From Candidatus Woesearchaeota archaeon (GTDB lineage Archaea > Nanobdellota > Nanobdellia > Woesearchaeales > 21-14-0-10-32-9), in NCBI GenBank assembly GCA_003562145.1, contig PWWA01000037.1:1-9702 (forward strand): a stretch of 9,702 bases of DNA, given 5' to 3'. The position numbers and the translations under genes were made by a program. Of this stretch, positions 6,347 through 9,702 are shown piece by piece; the first letter of the stretch is position 1; each line of letters opens with the position of its first letter. The notes under the pieces were generated by a model, which ran no database searches, had not been told where the DNA came from, and saw only the letters and a list, made by a program, of their open reading frames with translations.

Positions 6347-6712
6347 ATGGGGAAGTCTAAGAGCAACGGAAAGGCAATAATAATAGTGTTGGCGGCGACT
6401 GTTTTCACTGCTGCCGGCCAGCTATTCTTTAAGATGGCATCTGGGCTGATGACAGAAAGCATTTTTAGCTTGTTGATCAATACCTATTTTTGGATTGGAA
6501 TATTTATTTACGGGATTGGAGCAGTCCTGTTAATGAAATCGTTGACTATAGGGGACTTGACAGCGGTTTATCCGGTGTTCGCAATGAGCTATGTGTGGGT
6601 GGCTCTTGTCTCATTATTCATCCTGGGAGAGGCTATAAGCACAATGGATACTGCAGGCATTCTTTTCATAGTCCTAGGGGTTAGCGTTATGGGTGTTTCG
6701 GGAAATGGATAA
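6347..6712 (+). CDS. SMR/EamA-like small membrane protein (first of pair)
   Basis: A 121-residue protein with four predicted TM helices (about 9-29, 42-65, 72-94, 101-118), the size of an SMR half-transporter. The sequence GQLFFKMASG (24-33) matches the conserved end of TM1 in this family. Counting back from Lys29, the position of EmrE's essential Glu14 is Thr21, so a proton-coupled drug-export mechanism is unlikely. The TM1 wording (GQL..K.A) is closer to ArnE, half of the ArnE/ArnF flippase for undecaprenyl-phosphate-aminoarabinose. TM3 contains LTAVYPVFAMSYVWV, also typical. It follows aglB by 16 bases, with a weak SD GGATGA (6335-6340), and overlaps the next SMR-like gene. Inferred role: one half of a heterodimer moving a polyprenyl-phosphate sugar across the membrane. 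Confidence 0.8.
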   Translation: MGKSKSNGKAIIIVLAATVFTAAGQLFFKMASGLMTESIFSLLINTYFWIGIFIYGIGAVLLMKSLTIGDLTAVYPVFAMSYVWVALVSLFILGEAISTMDTAGILFIVLGVSVMGVSGNG

Positions 6713-7049
6713 GGCTACATTGGTTTTGCTCATGGTTGTAATAAGCTTTGTTGGAGCTTCAGGAGCAGTTATACTGAAAAAAGGCTTGCCTAGAGGCACC
6801 AAGTTACTCTTATGGAAAACCTGGCTTAGGAGCACAACATTGATTGGCGGCGCATTATTCTTCATGGGCACGCTTGGGTTTGTTTACTTGCTTCGCTCCG
6901 CCGACCTGAGCTTTCTCTACCCGTTGACATCATTATCATACATATTCATAATAATACTATCAGCCATTTTGCTAGGCGAGAAAATGACTAAGTATAAATG
7001 GCTCGCAGTTAGCTTAATTATAACAGGAAACATACTAATAGCTTTATAG
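6705..7049 (+). CDS. SMR/EamA-like small membrane protein (second of pair)
   Basis: A 114-residue protein from ATG 6705, which has GGGTG (6691-6695) as SD; GTG 6693 would add four residues but has no SD of its own. It overlaps the previous gene by 8 bases. Four TM helices are visible (about 5-24, 42-63, 69-90, 97-114). The TM1 end reads GAVILKKG, and the position matching EmrE Glu14 is Gly17, so like its partner it lacks the drug/proton carboxylate. TM3-TM4 show LSFLYPLTSLSYIFI and LLGEKM, standard for the EamA/SMR superfamily. Two adjacent, non-identical SMR-like genes beside glycosyltransferases resemble ArnE/ArnF and suggest an obligate heterodimer. The substrate is not shown by the sequence; a lipid-linked sugar is the contextual guess. 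Confidence 0.8.
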   Translation: MDKATLVLLMVVISFVGASGAVILKKGLPRGTKLLLWKTWLRSTTLIGGALFFMGTLGFVYLLRSADLSFLYPLTSLSYIFIIILSAILLGEKMTKYKWLAVSLIITGNILIAL

Positions 7050-7057
7050 GGGGTAAA

Positions 7058-7720
7058 ATGGACAAAACATTCATCGTAATACCTGGTTATAATGAAGAAA
7101 AAAGCATACAAAACGTTATATTACGGGCTAAAAAGCAAGGCTTTGATAAAGTAATAGTTGTAGATGACGGAAGCAATGATAACACTGCGCGGGAATCAGA
7201 AGAAGCTGGTGGGACTGTTTTAAGGCATGCTGTGAACCTGGGCAAGGGCGCGGCTGCAAAGACCGGGTGTGACTACGCACTAAAAAAAGGGGCGAAAACC
7301 ATTATCCTAATGGACGCGGACGGGCAGCACAAGCCAGAAGACATACCACGCATCCTGAAAGCATTGAAAGGAAAGGACATAGTGTTTGGCTACAGGAAAT
7401 TCGACAAGAAAATGCCTTTCGTTATGCGCTTTGGCAACTGGTTCATTAATACAATTACAATGGTCTTAAGCGGTGTTAAGCTAAAGGACACGCAGTGCGG
7501 CTTCCGCGCCATGACCTCCAATGCGTATAAGAAGATAAGGTGGGAAGCGGATGATTATAGCATGGAATCAGAAATGATAGATAAAGCCGGGAAAAACAAT
7601 CTAAAATATTCTGAGGTGCCCATAGACACGATTTACAAAGACAAATTCAAGGGCACAACTATTTTTGACGGAATAAAAATAGTTATAAACATCATTAGAT
7701 TCAGATTGTTGGGGGGATGA
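7058..7720 (+). CDS. GT2 glycosyltransferase, DPM1-like
   Basis: A 220-residue GT-A-fold enzyme of family 2, resembling dolichyl-phosphate mannose/glucose synthases: it moves a sugar from a nucleotide donor to a polyprenyl phosphate on the cytoplasmic face. Motifs in order are the N-terminal VIPGYNEE (7-14), nucleotide-binding VVDDGS (34-39), metal-binding DADGQH (86-91), the acceptor-side DTQCGFRA (144-151) and TIYKDKFKGTT (191-201). There are no C-terminal TM helices, so it is the short soluble or peripheral type and may rely on the DUF2304 membrane protein encoded four bases downstream. The start at ATG 7058 follows GGGGG (7049-7053). Position after aglB and the flippase-like pair supports a role in building or charging the lipid carrier for N-glycosylation. 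The sugar cannot be read from sequence. Confidence 0.9.
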   Translation: MDKTFIVIPGYNEEKSIQNVILRAKKQGFDKVIVVDDGSNDNTARESEEAGGTVLRHAVNLGKGAAAKTGCDYALKKGAKTIILMDADGQHKPEDIPRILKALKGKDIVFGYRKFDKKMPFVMRFGNWFINTITMVLSGVKLKDTQCGFRAMTSNAYKKIRWEADDYSMESEMIDKAGKNNLKYSEVPIDTIYKDKFKGTTIFDGIKIVINIIRFRLLGG

Positions 7721-7724
7721 AAAA

Positions 7725-8063
7725 ATGATTGTGGGAATACAAATAATAGCGATAATATTCGCCTTAATTATGATATACATAACATATGTCTACTATAAAA
7801 GGAATAATTACGGGTACAAAAGCCTCGTATTATGGATATCTGTATGGCTCGCTGCATTAGTACTGGTAAGCGTGCCAAGGACAGTATACGGAGTGATGGA
7901 AGTGCTCCAAATAGAAAGAACAGCAGATTTCTTCGTCATAGCCGGATTCGCATTCTTTTCAATAATAATATTCCACTTATTCACAACTGTAAAGAAAAAC
8001 ACGCAAAAAATGGAGGAACTAGTAAGAAAACTCTCCATGGAAAAGAAGAGAAAGAAGAAATGA
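7725..8063 (+). CDS. DUF2304 family membrane protein
   Basis: A 112-residue protein with three TM helices (about 2-24, 34-51, 68-88) and a very basic cytoplasmic tail ending in KKRKKK. Length, three-helix layout and position directly after a GT2 gene fit the DUF2304 family, which is often found next to polyprenyl-phosphate glycosyltransferases; that neighbourhood is known, its biochemical role is not. The start ATG 7725 sits four bases after the GT2 stop, with the SD GGGGGG (7711-7716) inside the end of that gene. Its stop overlaps the next start in an ATGA (8060-8063). A membrane anchor or partner for the preceding soluble GT2 is a sensible inference. Confidence 0.78.
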   Translation: MIVGIQIIAIIFALIMIYITYVYYKRNNYGYKSLVLWISVWLAALVLVSVPRTVYGVMEVLQIERTADFFVIAGFAFFSIIIFHLFTTVKKNTQKMEELVRKLSMEKKRKKK

Positions 8064-9550
8064 AAATTACGCTTATCAGCCCTAATATAGTATCGCAGAA
8101 AGGGGACGTGGCAGGAACAGGAATACCCTACATCCCGATTAGCTTGGTCTATTTGGCAACATATCTTAAGTCGAAAAGGCACGAAGTACAATTCATAGAT
8201 ATGTTTTCCGAGAACCCTTTTAAGGTAACAGAAAGAAAAGGCTTCTTGTTCCAGGGAATAACCCCGAAAGAAGCAGCAAAAAAAATATTCTCGGAATCTG
8301 GTTTAATAGTTCTCTACGCAGGCCAGGTTTACGCGCATGCAAGCCTCCTAAACATCCTGAAAGAAGTGCGCGTTACGAAGAAACCTGTGCTGGTAGTAGA
8401 AAACACTCAAGCCGTAACAGCTTATTCTCTACAGCACACATACAAAGACTTCCTCGACAATGGCGCTGATTACGTATTAGCAGGAGAGGCGGAGCCAAGG
8501 ATAGATGACTTTCTCGCAATGCTCCAAGGAAAAAAGAAACCCCCGGAAGTGGATGGCTTAATTTACAAGGACGAAAAAAGAAAAGTAATATTCAACCCCA
8601 AGCTAGTATTTCAGGAACCTGACTTGCTACCATTCCCAGACTGGGATTTTATTAACATAAAGAATTATTGGAGGCTCGGCTATGCGCACGCCCCCCTCAC
8701 AACCGGCAAATACTTGCCGATATTAACATCAAGAGGGTGCCCATTAATGTGCCGGTTCTGTGTAACGCCGGCAACTAACTCGATGAAATGGAGGCCTAGA
8801 AGCGCTGAAAATGTTGTAGAAGAATTAGCGGCTTATTCAAAGAAATTCGGGGTTAAAGAATTCCATATTGAAGACTTAAACCCCACTGTTAACAGGAACA
8901 GGATAGTAGATATATGTAAGTTGCTCATTAAGAAGCGGCTTAAGCTAATGTTAAAATTCGCCGCGGGCACAAAAGCAGAGACTTTCGGGCTAGACACGAT
9001 TGACTGGATGGCTAAAGCAGGCTTCAACTATATTTCGATATCACCTGAGTCTGGCTCGCCAAATGTTTTAAGGCTTATGAAGAAGTATTTCAACCACGAA
9101 CAAGCATTAAAGCAGGTTAGGAAGATGCACGAATTAAAAATTACGAGCCAGGCGTGCTTCGTACTTGGATACCCTGGAGAAAAAAAAGAAGACTTAAAGA
9201 TGAGCCAGCAATATGCTGGAAAACTGGCAAGGGCGGGCTTAGACGAAATAGCGCTGTTCATAATGACTCCTGTACCCGGAAGCGAAGCCTTTGAAATGGT
9301 TTCACCGCACTACAAAAACATTTCTGAGCTGACATTTACGCCGAAATGGAGAAAAGAATATAAATACTTAGCCATGTGGAGAAGAAAGATACTTATCACA
9401 TTCGCATTCAACAAAGCGTTTTATCACCCCATTAAAACTCTGGGGAATCTCGCAAGCCTTATCACTAGAAGATTTAAAACGAAAACCGAGATGACCATTT
9501 ATAGGCTGATAAAAACGCATTTCCTCTTTAAGAGGGCTAAACAGGTGTAA
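8060..9550 (+). CDS. B12-binding-type radical SAM protein
   Basis: A 496-residue enzyme. The ATG at 8060 is chosen because it forms an ATGA overlap with the DUF2304 stop and opens the N-terminal Rossmann-like domain; the frame further upstream is a shadow. The N-terminal domain (about 1-160) has the layout of cobalamin-binding radical SAM proteins: GIPYIPISLVYLATYLK then FIDMF, and GEAE (142-145). No DxHxxG cobalamin-ligand motif is present, which is usual for this class. The radical SAM core carries CPLMCRFC (Cys227, 231, 234), which should hold the 4Fe-4S cluster, followed by HIEDLNP and SPESGSPNVLRLMKK. The C-terminal 90 residues are basic and aromatic. This class includes methyltransferases and enzymes acting on lipids and cofactors. 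In this operon it may modify the lipid carrier or a sugar, but the reaction cannot be assigned. Confidence 0.85.
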   Translation: MKITLISPNIVSQKGDVAGTGIPYIPISLVYLATYLKSKRHEVQFIDMFSENPFKVTERKGFLFQGITPKEAAKKIFSESGLIVLYAGQVYAHASLLNILKEVRVTKKPVLVVENTQAVTAYSLQHTYKDFLDNGADYVLAGEAEPRIDDFLAMLQGKKKPPEVDGLIYKDEKRKVIFNPKLVFQEPDLLPFPDWDFINIKNYWRLGYAHAPLTTGKYLPILTSRGCPLMCRFCVTPATNSMKWRPRSAENVVEELAAYSKKFGVKEFHIEDLNPTVNRNRIVDICKLLIKKRLKLMLKFAAGTKAETFGLDTIDWMAKAGFNYISISPESGSPNVLRLMKKYFNHEQALKQVRKMHELKITSQACFVLGYPGEKKEDLKMSQQYAGKLARAGLDEIALFIMTPVPGSEAFEMVSPHYKNISELTFTPKWRKEYKYLAMWRRKILITFAFNKAFYHPIKTLGNLASLITRRFKTKTEMTIYRLIKTHFLFKRAKQV

Positions 9551-9551
9551 T

Positions 9552-9702
9552 ATGAAAAAACTATCAATCATAATCCCTGCGTATAACGAAGAAAAAACGA
9601 TTAGGCAACTCATAAGCCTTGTTAAAAAAGTTGACATGAGCAGCGTAGGCATGGATAAAGAGATAATAGTAGTAAATGATGGAAGCAAAGACCAAACCCT
9701 AA
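9552..9702 (+). CDS. GT2 glycosyltransferase, 3'-truncated by window end
   Basis: Fifty N-terminal residues are visible before the window stops. They begin LSIIIPAYNEEKTI and reach IIVVNDGSKDQT, the N-terminal strand and the nucleotide-binding VxDGS-type motif of GT2 enzymes; Asn replaces the first Asp, as is common in dolichyl-phosphate mannosyltransferase relatives. The start ATG 9552 lies one base after the radical SAM stop, with AGGTG (9543-9547) as SD. It is not a copy of the GT2 gene at 7058, as the visible residues differ at many positions. Substrate and total length cannot be determined here. Confidence 0.85.
   Translation, partial: MKKLSIIIPAYNEEKTIRQLISLVKKVDMSSVGMDKEIIVVNDGSKDQTL

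Noticed and set aside
6347..7049. Multidrug-resistance (EmrE-type) function for the SMR-like pair
   Set aside because: The Glu required for proton-coupled drug export is absent in both halves, and the gene neighbourhood is glycosylation.
7832..8059. N-terminal extension of the radical SAM gene (76 codons)
   Set aside because: It overlaps DUF2304 in another frame and has shadow composition; the family's natural N-terminus begins at ATG 8060 with an ATGA overlap.
7808..8191. 127-codon - strand frame across the DUF2304 and radical SAM junction
   Set aside because: Antisense across two well-supported genes; its Phe/Ser-rich run mirrors the Lys-rich tail of DUF2304.

Overview
The window reads as a gene-dense archaeal chromosome segment, most likely from a DPANN archaeon of the Woesearchaeota/Pacearchaeota type. 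The archaeal evidence is an AglB/STT3 oligosaccharyltransferase with archaeal motif order, a TATA-box promoter spaced for leaderless transcription, purine-rich archaeal Shine-Dalgarno (SD) sites, and heavy use of ATA (Ile) and AGG (Arg). The DPANN placement is an inference from the shape of AglB: a long helical insertion in the first external loop and a helical insert between the WWD and DK-like motifs. No rRNA, tRNA, CRISPR array or insertion sequence was seen.

Left part (1-656, + strand): a 5'-truncated helical protein overlaps a small protein whose C-terminal half resembles RelE/ParE-fold toxins. The pair could be a toxin-antitoxin-like module, but this is tentative. It converges on the next operon at a perfect 10-bp palindrome (703-723) that probably terminates transcription from both sides.

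Middle-left part (3406-714, - strand): an operon starting with ribose-phosphate pyrophosphokinase (PRPP synthetase), followed by four small unrecognised genes. The last three junctions, linking those four genes, are 4-bp ATGA stop/start overlaps. The last two encode exported or lipoprotein-like proteins that look like diverged tandem paralogues. A run of nine G precedes the first small gene.

Divergent control region (3407-3525): the PRPP operon and the glycosylation operon diverge here. One near-symmetric TATA element lies inside a nested imperfect inverted repeat.

Right part (3526-9702, + strand): a surface-glycosylation operon. It encodes AglB (transfers lipid-linked glycan to protein Asn), two 4-TM SMR/EamA-like half-transporters resembling ArnE/ArnF-type lipid-sugar flippases, a DPM1-like polyprenyl-phosphate glycosyltransferase (GT2), a three-TM DUF2304 protein, a B12-binding-type radical SAM enzyme, and the start of a second GT2. 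A working model is that the GT2 enzymes charge a polyprenyl carrier with sugar, the small membrane proteins anchor or flip it, AglB transfers the glycan outside the cell, and the radical SAM protein modifies the lipid or sugar. Only the AglB and first GT2 roles rest on clear motifs; the rest of the model is context-based inference.
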